Positions 49,096 to 57,415 of a stretch of DNA of 64,000 bases are shown piece after piece. A model generated the notes under the pieces. The model made no database searches and had not been told where the DNA came from. It saw nothing but the letters and a program-made list of their open reading frames with translations. Within the stretch, counting starts at the first letter, position 1. Each line of letters opens with the position of its first letter. Location of the stretch: NCBI RefSeq assembly GCF_021390595.1, contig NZ_JAJEJR010000001.1, positions 2,728,001-2,792,000 of the forward strand, written 5' to 3'. Position numbers and translations under genes: made by a program. Origin of the DNA: Paraburkholderia sp. HP33-1. Its GTDB lineage: Bacteria; Pseudomonadota; Gammaproteobacteria; Burkholderiales; Burkholderiaceae.

Positions 49096-50205
49096 TCAAG
49101 CCGCGAGCACCTCGACGATCTTGCGCTGGAACGCCCTGCCATCACTGTCGAACAGATGACAATGCTCGGGCGTCGCGCCGAGCTTCTGCGTGTTGCCCTT
49201 GGCATGCCGCTCGAGCGGCGGAATCCGCGCGATCAGGCCATCGGGCGCGACGCTCGACTCCGCGTACAGATAAGCGGCATCGCCGAGCGATTCGACCGTC
49301 ATCGTGCGTGCCTCGATGCCGTCCTCGGTCGCGCTGACGTGCAGATGCTCAGGTCGGATGCCGACCGTCACCTTGTCGCCCTGCTTCGCCACGCCAGGCT
49401 CGACCAATACGCGCTGAGTCTCGCCGGTCTCATAGCGCACCGCGACGCCGTCGCGCGATACCGACTGCACGACGCCTTCCATGAAGTTCATCTTCGGCGA
49501 GCCAATGAAGCCGGCGACGAAGCGGTTCGCCGGCGCGTGATACAGCATCGTCGGGCTGCCGACCTGCTCCAGGTTGCCCGCCGACAGCACGACGATCTTG
49601 TCGGCCAAAGTCATCGCCTCGACCTGGTCATGCGTCACGTAGATCATCGTCGTCTTCAGCTCGTCGTGCAGGCGCGCGAATTCGAGGCGCATCTTCACGC
49701 GTAGCGCGGCGTCGAGATTCGACAACGGTTCGTCGAACAGGAACACCTTCGGCTTGCGGGTAATCGCGCGGCCGATCGCGACGCGCTGACGCTGGCCGCC
49801 CGATAGCTGCTTCGGCTTGCGATCGAGCAGGTGGTCGATGTGCAGAATCTTCGCTGCATTGCGCACCGCCGCGTCGATCTCCGGCTTCTTCGCACCGGCG
49901 AGCTTCAGGCCAAACGCCATGTTGTCGTACAGCGTCATGTGCGGATACAGCGCGTACGACTGGAACACCATCGCGATGCCGCGCTTGGCCGGCGGCACGT
50001 CGTTCATGCGCACGGCGTCGATGTTCAGATCGCCGCCCGTGATGTCTTCGAGGCCCGCGATCATCCGCATCAGGGTCGATTTGCCGCAACCGCTTGGGCC
50101 CACGAACACGACGAATTCGCCATCCGCGATGTCGAGATTGATGTCGCGCATCACTTCGTTCTCGTCGTAGGCCTTTCTGATGTTGCGCAAGGTTACGCTT
50201 GCCAT
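49096..50205 (-). CDS. MalK/UgpC-type polyol ABC transporter ATPase
   Basis: A 369-residue ATPase: Walker A GPSGCGKSTLMR (about 36-47), Q-loop FQSYALYPHMTL, signature LSGGQRQRVAIGRA, Walker B VFLFDEPLSNLD, and a C-terminal regulatory OB domain. It resembles SmoK/MtlK-type ATPases of sorbitol-mannitol transporters. Last gene of the smoS operon, 67 bp after the HAD gene. It energises the two permeases encoded upstream. Confidence 0.92.
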   Translation of the reverse strand: MASVTLRNIRKAYDENEVMRDINLDIADGEFVVFVGPSGCGKSTLMRMIAGLEDITGGDLNIDAVRMNDVPPAKRGIAMVFQSYALYPHMTLYDNMAFGLKLAGAKKPEIDAAVRNAAKILHIDHLLDRKPKQLSGGQRQRVAIGRAITRKPKVFLFDEPLSNLDAALRVKMRLEFARLHDELKTTMIYVTHDQVEAMTLADKIVVLSAGNLEQVGSPTMLYHAPANRFVAGFIGSPKMNFMEGVVQSVSRDGVAVRYETGETQRVLVEPGVAKQGDKVTVGIRPEHLHVSATEDGIEARTMTVESLGDAAYLYAESSVAPDGLIARIPPLERHAKGNTQKLGATPEHCHLFDSDGRAFQRKIVEVLAA

Positions 50206-50272
50206 GATGTGTCTCCGTGTAATGCTGTTCGATACTTCGTGCTGTCACTGATTGGAGTGTAGTCCGGTGCGC

Positions 50273-50974
50273 TTATGGCGCTGCGGCCGTCGCCGACAGC
50301 GTCCATCGCGCGACGAGCTCCGGCAACTGCCGCATATCGTCGAACACGTGACGCGCGCCCGCCGCATGCAGACGATCGACCTGCGCGTCGCTCGCATGGC
50401 CGCCGCCGATGAAGCCCAGCACCGCCATGCCCGCCGCGGCCGCCGCCGTGACGCCGGTCACGCTGTCCTCGACGACGAGGCATGCGCCCGGCGCGAGCCC
50501 GAAACCTTGCGCCGCCGCCAGATATACGTCCGGCGCGGGCTTCGGATTCGGCACCGCGTCGGCGCAGAACAACCGCTCGCCGAAGAAACGCTTCAGGCCC
50601 GTGCGCGCCAGCACCGCCTCGACATACGGCCGGAAACTATTGCTCGCGCAGCCTTTGACGAGCGGCACCTGGGTGAGCGCCATCTCGATGCCTTCGACCG
50701 CCGGCGCCTCGATCGCCGCCGTTTCGACCGCGCTACGGATCGCGTCGATATCGTCGGCGCCGAGTTGCTGGCCAAGCTGCGTCGCGGTGTCCTGCAACAC
50801 GCGCTCGATGCGCAGCCCGAGCAGCGGCAGCACGACCGGCTCGACGTCGATGCCGGGCCAGCGCGCCTCCAGTTCGCGCACCAGCATGCGCGCGGCCACC
50901 GCCTCGCTGTCGATCAGCACGCCGTCGCAATCGCAGATCAATGCATATCGCGCGTTGCCCGGGCCTACCGTCAT
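50273..50974 (-). CDS. HAD-family phosphatase in the polyol operon
   Basis: A 233-residue HAD hydrolase of the beta-phosphoglucomutase/phosphatase type. Motif I is CDCDGVLIDSE (about residues 14-24), a cap domain follows, then motif II region KGCASNSF, and motif III/IV NPKPAPDVYL and VVEDSVTGV. It could dephosphorylate a toxic sugar phosphate such as sorbitol 6-phosphate or xylulose phosphate. Its ATG overlaps the permease stop codon as ATGA (50971-50974). The reaction is inferred only. Confidence 0.85.
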   Translation of the reverse strand: MTVGPGNARYALICDCDGVLIDSEAVAARMLVRELEARWPGIDVEPVVLPLLGLRIERVLQDTATQLGQQLGADDIDAIRSAVETAAIEAPAVEGIEMALTQVPLVKGCASNSFRPYVEAVLARTGLKRFFGERLFCADAVPNPKPAPDVYLAAAQGFGLAPGACLVVEDSVTGVTAAAAAGMAVLGFIGGGHASDAQVDRLHAAGARHVFDDMRQLPELVARWTLSATAAAP

Positions 50975-51846
50975 TTGACGGCCCCGAACGTGAGCCCGCG
51001 CACCAGTTGCTTCTGCGACAGCCAGCCGACGATCAGGATCGGCGCGACCGCGAGCAACGAAGCGGCCGACAGCTTCGCCCAGAACAGTCCTTCAGGGCTC
51101 GAATACGATGCGATGAAAACGGTCAGCGGCGCCGCGTTCGAGCTCGACAGATTGATGCTCCAGAACGCCTCGTTCCACGACAGGATCACGAGCAGGAGCG
51201 CGGTCGACGCGAGTCCAGGCAGCGCCATCGGCATCAGCAGGTAGACGATCTCCTGCCACGTCGCCGCGCCGTCGATGCGCCCGGCTTCGAGAATGTCGCG
51301 CGGAATCTCGGCGAAGTACGTGAACGCCATCCAGACGGCGATCGGCAGATTGATCAGCGTGTAGACGATGATGAGACCCGACACCGTATCGAGCAGGCCG
51401 CTGTTTTTCCACAGTAGGTAGATTGGCACCAGCACACCGACCGACGGCATCATCTTCGTCGACAGCATCCACAGCAACACTTTCTGCGTGCGGTGCGTCG
51501 GGAAGAACGCCATCGCGTAGGCGCAAGGCACCGCGAGGATCAGGCACAGCAGCGTGACGCCGATCGAGATTACGATCGAGTTCCACGCGAACGCGAAGTA
51601 GTTGCTGCGCGCGAACACCTCGCGGAAGCTGTCGAGCGTCGGGATGAAAAAGAGTGACGACGCGTAGGCCTGCTGCTCGGTCTTGAACGCGGTGATCGTC
51701 ATCCAGAAGATCGGGAAGAACAGCAGCAGTGCGACCAGCCAGGCGAGCACGCCGGGAATCGCACGCAGCACCGGCTCGAACGGCGACTTGTGCGCCACCG
51801 CGATCGGCTGCGTCGTCGACGCAGGAGTGGAAGCAACGTGGCTCAT
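50971..51846 (-). CDS. Polyol ABC transporter permease 2 (MalG/SmoG type)
   Basis: A 291-residue inner-membrane permease with six helices and the CUT1 EAA loop ILEAGRIDGAATWQEIVYLL (about 182-201). It begins MSHVASTPAST, and its ATG overlaps the permease 1 stop codon as ATGA (51843-51846), so the permeases are translationally coupled. It works with the ATPase at 49096 and the binding protein at 52974. Confidence 0.93.
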   Translation of the reverse strand: MSHVASTPASTTQPIAVAHKSPFEPVLRAIPGVLAWLVALLLFFPIFWMTITAFKTEQQAYASSLFFIPTLDSFREVFARSNYFAFAWNSIVISIGVTLLCLILAVPCAYAMAFFPTHRTQKVLLWMLSTKMMPSVGVLVPIYLLWKNSGLLDTVSGLIIVYTLINLPIAVWMAFTYFAEIPRDILEAGRIDGAATWQEIVYLLMPMALPGLASTALLLVILSWNEAFWSINLSSSNAAPLTVFIASYSSPEGLFWAKLSAASLLAVAPILIVGWLSQKQLVRGLTFGAVK

Positions 51847-52778
51847 TTTTCGTACTCCCCTTTCAGGTTCTTCGCGAGCATCCGCACGAGGAAGAACGAC
51901 ACGATGTTGGCCAGCACGACCGCGAGAATGCCGCCCGCCGAGGCGAGACCGACGTCGAACTGCTGCAGGCCCAGCGAGAAGATCAGGTACGACAGGTTGG
52001 TGGTCGCGTTGCCCGGACCGCCGCCCGTGGTCGTATAGATTTCGGCGAAGATCGACAGCAGGAAAATCGTCTCCATCATCACGACGACCGCGATCGCGCG
52101 TCTCAGGTGCGGCAGCGTGATGTAAAAGAACATCGAGAATGGACCGGCGCCGTCGATCTTCGCGGCTTCCTTCTGCTCCTGGTCGAGCGACTGGATCGCC
52201 GTGAACAGGATCAGGAACGCGAACGGCAGCCACTGCCAGGCGACGATCATGATCACCGCGGTGAGCGGATAGTCGGCGAACCAGTCGATCGGCTGCATGC
52301 CGAGCGCGCGCATGCCCTGCGCGACGAGGCCGTACACCGGGTGCAGGATCATGTTCTTCCAGATCAGCGCGCTGACCGTCGGCATCACGAAGAACGGCGC
52401 GATCGCGAGCAGGCGCGCCACGCCCTGACCGTAGAACTTGCGATCGAACAGGATCGACATCAGCACGCCGCCGCCCACGGTGATCACCAGCACCGAGACG
52501 ATCAACTCGACCGTGTGCGCGATCGACGGCCAGAACGCAGGATCGGTCGCCAGATAACGGTAGTTGTCGAAGCCCGCGAAACCGCGCAGATCCGGGTTCA
52601 GCAGGTTGTAGTGCGAAAACGAGAACCAGATCGTCATCGCGAGCGGAATCGTCATCCACAGAACCAGCACGCCGACCGACGGCGCGACGAGCCAGCGCGC
52701 CGAATTGGCCTTACGGGCCTCGCGTTCTTTTTCTGTCTGTGGATGGGCGTGCATCAGAGGTAAGCGCAATGGACGCAT
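51843..52778 (-). CDS. Polyol ABC transporter permease 1 (MalF/SmoF type)
   Basis: A CUT1 permease of about 311 residues with six helices and the EAA loop EQKEAAKIDGAGPFSMFFYI. The start is uncertain: ATG 52778 has AGGTG upstream, while ATG 52754 (MHAHPQTEKE) has none; the frame stays open to 52880. A hairpin lies between it and the preceding binding-protein gene. Confidence 0.9.
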   Translation of the reverse strand: MRPLRLPLMHAHPQTEKEREARKANSARWLVAPSVGVLVLWMTIPLAMTIWFSFSHYNLLNPDLRGFAGFDNYRYLATDPAFWPSIAHTVELIVSVLVITVGGGVLMSILFDRKFYGQGVARLLAIAPFFVMPTVSALIWKNMILHPVYGLVAQGMRALGMQPIDWFADYPLTAVIMIVAWQWLPFAFLILFTAIQSLDQEQKEAAKIDGAGPFSMFFYITLPHLRRAIAVVVMMETIFLLSIFAEIYTTTGGGPGNATTNLSYLIFSLGLQQFDVGLASAGGILAVVLANIVSFFLVRMLAKNLKGEYEK

Positions 52779-52913
52779 GATGGAACACCTGTACGGTAAT
52801 GCGCGGAGCATTCGCCTGAGCCGCGTGCGCGCGATGCGGCATGCCGTGCCGAAAGACGCACAACACGCGCCGCATCGCATACGGCGCAGGCAAACGGCCG
52901 CCCTGCTGCATGA

Positions 52914-52933
52914 GCCGCATCGGTCGATGCGGC
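52914..52933 (-). other. Intercistronic hairpin between binding-protein and permease genes
   Basis: GCCGCATCG (52914-52922) pairs perfectly with CGATGCGGC (52925-52933), 40 bp after the binding-protein stop codon on the minus strand. No T run follows. Such hairpins often protect the abundant binding-protein mRNA from 3' decay. Next to it, TTAYTTCTGCGCAG is tandemly repeated (52946-52978). Confidence 0.55.
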
Positions 52934-52973
52934 GGGCCTGCCGGGTTACTTCTGCGCAGTTATTTCTGCGCAG

Positions 52974-54296
52974 TTACTTCTGATAACCCGCCTGCTTGAC
53001 CGCGCGATCCGCGGCCGCGTTGCCGGCCGCGAGCGCCTGGTCGACGGTCATCTGACCGGCGATCGCACCGGAGACGCTCTGCCCGACCACGGTGCCGAAC
53101 GACTGGAACTCAGGGATTCCGACGAACTGCACGCCGGTGTACGGGACCGGCTTCAAGGTCGGATGATCCGGGTCGGCGGTCTGGATCGCCTTCAGCACGA
53201 AGTCGCCGAATGGCGCGGCCTGCTTGTACTCGGGGCGCGCATAAGTGGACTGGCGCGTGCCCGGGGGCACCGAGGCCCAGCCCTCATCCTTCGCGACCAT
53301 TTCGATGTAATCCTTCGACGTGGCCCACTCGATGAACTTCTTCGCCGCATCTTGCTGCTTCGACGACTTCGGAATCGCGAGCGCCCACGCCCACAGCCAG
53401 TGCGAGCCCTTCGGCGTGACGGCGACCGGGGCGGCCGCGAAGCCGACCTTGTCGGCGATCTGCGACTGCTGCTTGTTGTACAGCATGCCGGCCGCGACCG
53501 TCGCGTCGATCCACATCGCGCACTTGCCGGACGACATCAGCGTCAGGTTTTCGTTGAAGCCGTTCGAGCTGGCTCCCGGAGGGCCGTCCTTCTTCAGCAG
53601 GTCGACGTAGAACGTCATCGCCTTCTTCCATTCCGGCGAGGTGAGTTGCGCGTTCCACTTGTCGTCGAACCAGCGCCCGCCGAAGGTGTTCACGACCGTC
53701 GTGCCGTACGCCATGTTCTCGCCCCAGCCCGCCTTACCGCGCAGGCAGATGCCGTACTGCTCCTTGGACTTGTCGGTGAGCTTGTCGGCGAATTGCGCGA
53801 TCTGGTCGTAGGTCGGCTGGTCGGGCATCTTCAGGCCGGCCTTGTCGAACAGATCCTTGCGGTAATAGGTCATCGAGCTTTCGACGTAGAACGGCAGCGC
53901 GTAGAGCTGACCGTTCGCGGACAGGCCGTCGCGGGCCGTCTTCACGACGTCGTTCAGGTCATAGCTCGCCGGCAGGTTCGTGATCGGCGCGAGCCAGCCG
54001 CGCTTGCCCCATTGCGGCGTTTCGTACGCGCCGATCGTCATCACGTCGAACTGGCCGCTGCCGGTCGTGATGTCGGTCGTCGCGCGCTGCCGCAGCACGT
54101 TCTCTTCGAGAATCACCCAGTTCAGCTTGATGTCGGGATTCGCCTTTTCGAACGCGGGCGACAGCTTCTTCAGCTCGATCATGTCCGGATTGTTCAGCGT
54201 CGCGATCGTCACCGTCGCCGCCGATGCGCTCAGCGCGAAGCAGGTGGCCGCGCCGGCACCGACCGCCTTCAGCGCGAATTTGCAAGCTGGTTTCAT
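52974..54296 (-). CDS. Polyol-binding protein of the CUT1 ABC transporter
   Basis: A 440-residue periplasmic binding protein (MalE/SmoE type). Signal peptide about residues 1-26 (ends ALSASAAT); mature part begins VTIATLNNPDMIELKKL, then FDVMTIGAYETPQWGK and YVESSMTYYRKDLFDKAGL. It resembles sorbitol/mannitol-binding SmoE. The start at 54296 follows AAGGAGACAACC. It is 97 bp downstream of smoS and begins the transporter part of the operon. Confidence 0.93.
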   Translation of the reverse strand: MKPACKFALKAVGAGAATCFALSASAATVTIATLNNPDMIELKKLSPAFEKANPDIKLNWVILEENVLRQRATTDITTGSGQFDVMTIGAYETPQWGKRGWLAPITNLPASYDLNDVVKTARDGLSANGQLYALPFYVESSMTYYRKDLFDKAGLKMPDQPTYDQIAQFADKLTDKSKEQYGICLRGKAGWGENMAYGTTVVNTFGGRWFDDKWNAQLTSPEWKKAMTFYVDLLKKDGPPGASSNGFNENLTLMSSGKCAMWIDATVAAGMLYNKQQSQIADKVGFAAAPVAVTPKGSHWLWAWALAIPKSSKQQDAAKKFIEWATSKDYIEMVAKDEGWASVPPGTRQSTYARPEYKQAAPFGDFVLKAIQTADPDHPTLKPVPYTGVQFVGIPEFQSFGTVVGQSVSGAIAGQMTVDQALAAGNAAADRAVKQAGYQK

Positions 54297-54393
54297 GGTT
54301 GTCTCCTTTCTCATACGTTATGTGGTGCTGCGTTCGTTTGACGGCATCACGCGCCGCTGTGAGCAGCCGACGTGCCCGCTCCCAGTTCGTCTT

Positions 54394-55173
54394 TCAGCTC
54401 ATCCAGTTGCCGCCGTCGACGTTCAGCGTCTGCGCGGTGATGTAGTCGGCATCGGCCGACGCGAGGAACAGCGCGGCGCCGGTCAGGTCGTCGGGCACGC
54501 CCATGCGGCCGAGCGGCACCGCCTCGCCGACGAGGCGCTTCTTCTCGCCGGGCGGCCGGTTCTCGTAGCGCGCGAACAGCGCGTCCACCTCGTTCCACAT
54601 CGGCGTATCGATGACGCCCGGCGCGATGCCGTTCACATTGATCTTATGCGGCGCCAGCGCGAGCGCCGCGGACTGCGTGTAGCTCAACACCGCCGCCTTG
54701 GTCGCGCAGTAGTGCGAAACGAGCGCCTCGCCGCGCCGCCCGGCCTGCGACGACATGTTGATGATCTTGCCGCCGCGGCCCTGCTCGACCATCTGCCGCG
54801 CGACCGCCTGCATCAGGAAGAACATGCCCTTCACGTTGACCGCGAACAGGCGGTCGAACACGTCCCAGGATTCGTCGAGGAGCGGGCGCATGTCGAACAG
54901 CGCCGCGTTGTTGAACAGGATGTCGATCTGGCCGAAGCAGCCGAGCGTGCTCGTGACGATGCGCTCGATGTCCTCGCGGCGCCTGACGTCGGCGCTGACG
55001 CACAACACGCGCTCGCCGTACGTGCCGCGCAGCGCGCCGCCGATGCTTTCGGTCGGCTTCACGTCGACCAGCACGCAGCGCGCGCCTTCGTCGAGATAGC
55101 GCCGGGCCACCGCTTCACCGATACCGCTCGCCGCGCCCGTCAGAATGGCGACCTTGTCCTGCAATCGTGCCAC
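54394..55173 (-). CDS. smoS: Sorbitol dehydrogenase SmoS-like (L-iditol 2-dehydrogenase, SDR)
   Basis: Oxidises D-sorbitol to D-fructose, and often galactitol or iditol, with NAD. The 259-residue SDR has TGAASGIGEAVARRYLDEG (about 12-30), NNAALFDMRPLL, MSSQAGRRGEALVSHYCATK with catalytic serine and tyrosine, and a C-terminal VDGGNWMS, all matching the Rhodobacter SmoS protein as I recall it. GTG start at 55173, GGAG upstream. First gene of the minus-strand polyol ABC operon. Confidence 0.87.
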   Translation of the reverse strand: MARLQDKVAILTGAASGIGEAVARRYLDEGARCVLVDVKPTESIGGALRGTYGERVLCVSADVRRREDIERIVTSTLGCFGQIDILFNNAALFDMRPLLDESWDVFDRLFAVNVKGMFFLMQAVARQMVEQGRGGKIINMSSQAGRRGEALVSHYCATKAAVLSYTQSAALALAPHKINVNGIAPGVIDTPMWNEVDALFARYENRPPGEKKRLVGEAVPLGRMGVPDDLTGAALFLASADADYITAQTLNVDGGNWMS

Positions 55174-55228
55174 TGCCTGTCTCCGGTTCGTTCTTGCATT
55201 CTGGCGCGCAGTGAGCGAACGCTCGTCG

Positions 55229-55246
55229 CGCGAACAATTGCTCTGT
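55229..55246 (-). promoter_or_regulatory. smoS operator, related to the dalD operator
   Basis: On the minus strand ACAGAGCAATTGTTCGCG. It lies 10 bp after the -10 box, the same distance as the dalD operator, and shares its left arm ACAGAGCAA. Confidence 0.55.
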
Positions 55247-55256
55247 TAGTGATCGA

Positions 55257-55285
55257 ATGATCGGATACGGACTGGGTCATGTCAA
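55257..55285 (-). promoter_or_regulatory. Predicted smoS promoter, twin of the dalD promoter
   Basis: On the minus strand TTGACA (55280-55285), a 17-bp spacer and GATCAT (55257-55262), about 85 bp upstream of the smoS start. The 34 bp from the -10 to the operator end match the dalD copy at 26 positions. Confidence 0.65.
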
Positions 55286-55352
55286 GGCACGCGGACGAAT
55301 TTCGATGGTGCGGCGCGCCATGCGAAAATTCGTCCCGCTGACACGAAATCGC

Positions 55353-55370
55353 GATACGTTATATCATTTC
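55353..55370 (+). promoter_or_regulatory. Possible Zur box before the zinc transporter operon
   Basis: GATACGTTATATCATTTC is an AT-rich imperfect dyad (6 of 9 pairs) resembling Zur operators of proteobacteria, 97 bp before znuA. No zur gene is in this window. Confidence 0.4.
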
Positions 55371-55466
55371 GGCCTCGCCGCCCGGCCCGCCCTCCCCGTC
55401 GGGAGATTCACGCCGTCATCGCCACCGCGAGTGGCTCATTCGACTCTCACGCAGCAGGAAACCACG

Positions 55467-56441
55467 ATGAAAACAATCGGCTCGATGTTCTCCGCAGCGC
55501 GCCGCGCGCTGAAGCGATCGACGTCTGCGCGCACGCATCTGTGCACCTGCCTGCTCGCGGTCGCGGCACTCGGGTTCGGCCACAACGCGTTCGCCGCCGA
55601 CGCGAAAATCCCGGTCGTCGCCGCGGAGAACTTTTATGGCGATGTGGTGCGGCAACTCGGCGGCGATCGCGTCGACGTGACCAGCATCCTCAGCAATCCG
55701 GACCAGGACCCGCATCTGTTCGAAGCGAGCCCGGCCACCGCGCGCGCGTTGCAGCACGCGATCCTGGTCGTCTACAACGGCGCCGACTACGATCCGTGGA
55801 TGGCGAAGCTGCTGGCCGCGTCGAAAGTCGCGCAGCGCAACGTAATCGTCGCGGCCGATCTGGTCGGCAGAAAAGGCGGCGACAATCCGCACCTGTGGTA
55901 CGACCCGGCGACAATGCCGAAAGTCGCGCGCGCGGTGAGCGACGCGCTCGCCGCTGCTGACCCGGCGCACAAGTCGGCGTACGATGCGAACCTCGCGAAG
56001 TTTCTCGATTCGCTGAAGCCGATCGACGCGAAGGTCGCCGAGTTGCACGGCCGCTATGCGGGCCTGCCGGTCACGGCAACCGAACCGGTGTTCGGCTACA
56101 TGTCGGACGCGATCGGGCTCGCCATGCGCAACCAGCGCTTCCAGCTGGCCACGATGAACGACACCGAAGCGAGCGCGGGCGATATCGCCGCGTTCGAACG
56201 CGATCTGCGCGAGCGGCGCGTGCGCGTGCTGATCTACAACAGCCAGGCCACCGAGGCGCTGACCCGACGCATGCTGAAGCTCGCGCAACAATCGAAGGTA
56301 CCGACGATGAGCGTCACCGAAACCTTGCCGGCTGGCAAGACCTATCAGACGTGGATGCTGACGCAGCTCGATGCGCTGCAGCAGGCACTTGCGACCGGTG
56401 ACGTGAACGGCGCAACGAACGCCAAAGGAAAGACTCCATGA
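55467..56441 (+). CDS. znuA: Metal-binding protein of a Zn/Mn ABC transporter (ZnuA-like)
   Basis: A 324-residue periplasmic cluster A-I binding protein. Signal peptide about residues 1-43 (ends HNAFA). Likely metal ligands are H83 (QDPHLFEASP), H142 (GGDNPHLWYD) and E206 (TATEPVFGYM). The third ligand is glutamate, where E. coli ZnuA has histidine, and there is no histidine-rich loop. Zinc is the likely substrate, from the Zur-like box and histidine-rich partner ATPase, but manganese cannot be excluded. The ATG follows AGGAAACC. It overlaps znuC as ATGA. Confidence 0.85.
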   Translation: MKTIGSMFSAARRALKRSTSARTHLCTCLLAVAALGFGHNAFAADAKIPVVAAENFYGDVVRQLGGDRVDVTSILSNPDQDPHLFEASPATARALQHAILVVYNGADYDPWMAKLLAASKVAQRNVIVAADLVGRKGGDNPHLWYDPATMPKVARAVSDALAAADPAHKSAYDANLAKFLDSLKPIDAKVAELHGRYAGLPVTATEPVFGYMSDAIGLAMRNQRFQLATMNDTEASAGDIAAFERDLRERRVRVLIYNSQATEALTRRMLKLAQQSKVPTMSVTETLPAGKTYQTWMLTQLDALQQALATGDVNGATNAKGKTP

Positions 56442-57415
56442 ATTCGACTGGCCATCAGGCGCCAGCGGGCGCGCCGCCGGGCGCACCCAGCGCCGCCCGC
56501 GGCGGCACGCCGGTCCTCGAACTCGATAACGTGACGCTCGAACTCGGCGAGCGCACGATCCTGCGCGACACGAGCTTCGTCGTGAATCAGGGCGAGTTCA
56601 TTGGCGTGCTCGGGCCGAACGGCGCGGGCAAGACGACGCTGATGCGCGCGGTGCTCGGCCTCGTGCCGGCCGCGGCCGGTTCGCTTCGCGTACTCGGGCA
56701 GACGGTCGAGCGCGGCAACGCGTCGATCGGCTATATGCCGCAGACGCGCAGCGCGCTCGCCGGCCGCCGCGTGCGCGGCCGTGATTTCGTCGCGATGGCC
56801 GCCGATGGTCATCGCTGGGGTCTGCCGCATGCGGATGCGAAAACGCGCGCGGACGTCGATCGGGTGCTGGAGCTCGTCGGCGGTACGAATCTCGCGAAGC
56901 GGCCGCTCTCGGAGCTGTCGGGCGGCGAACGGCAGCGGCTCCTGCTCGCGCAGTGCCTGCTCGGCAATCCGAAACTGCTGCTGCTCGATGAACCGTTGAT
57001 CAGCCTCGATCCGCATCATCAGAAGAGCGTCGTCGAACTCGTGCGGCACGTGCAGCGTGAGCTCGGCATCGCCGTGCTGTTCTCCGCGCATGAACTCAAT
57101 CCGCTGCTGAACTCGATCGATCGCGTGCTGTATCTCGGCAGCGGCGTCGCGGCGCTCGGCACCGTCGACGAAGTGATTACGCGGCCGGTGCTGTCGCGTC
57201 TGTACGGCTCGCCGATCGACGTGATGCGCGTCAATGGCCGCATCTTCGTGATGTCGGGCGGCGTCGAAGTCGAGAAGCACGATCACGAGCACGAAGACGA
57301 TGGGGACGGCGGGCACGCGCATTCGCACGGTCACTCGCATGATCATGGCCACGGTCATTCACACAAGCACTCTCACCCGCACGACTCACGCGACGGACAC
57401 ACGCACGATGTTTGA
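56438..57415 (+). CDS. znuC: Zn/Mn ABC transporter ATPase with histidine-rich C-terminal tail
   Basis: A 325-residue ATPase with Walker A GPNGAGKTTLMRAVLG (about residues 65-80), signature LSELSGGERQRLLLAQ, and Walker B LLLLDEPLISLD. Residues 281-325 form a tail with 17 histidines in 45 residues (HSHGHSHDHGHGHSHKHSH), a probable zinc-binding or buffering segment not present in E. coli ZnuC. It overlaps znuA by 4 bp (ATGA) and znuB by 8 bp. Confidence 0.92.
   Translation: MNSTGHQAPAGAPPGAPSAARGGTPVLELDNVTLELGERTILRDTSFVVNQGEFIGVLGPNGAGKTTLMRAVLGLVPAAAGSLRVLGQTVERGNASIGYMPQTRSALAGRRVRGRDFVAMAADGHRWGLPHADAKTRADVDRVLELVGGTNLAKRPLSELSGGERQRLLLAQCLLGNPKLLLLDEPLISLDPHHQKSVVELVRHVQRELGIAVLFSAHELNPLLNSIDRVLYLGSGVAALGTVDEVITRPVLSRLYGSPIDVMRVNGRIFVMSGGVEVEKHDHEHEDDGDGGHAHSHGHSHDHGHGHSHKHSHPHDSRDGHTHDV

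Noticed and set aside
51690..52660. One long fused permease frame across both transporter genes
   Set aside because: The two coding frames are separate, with an ATGA junction at 51843-51846; the longer frame is accidental read-through of an open shadow.
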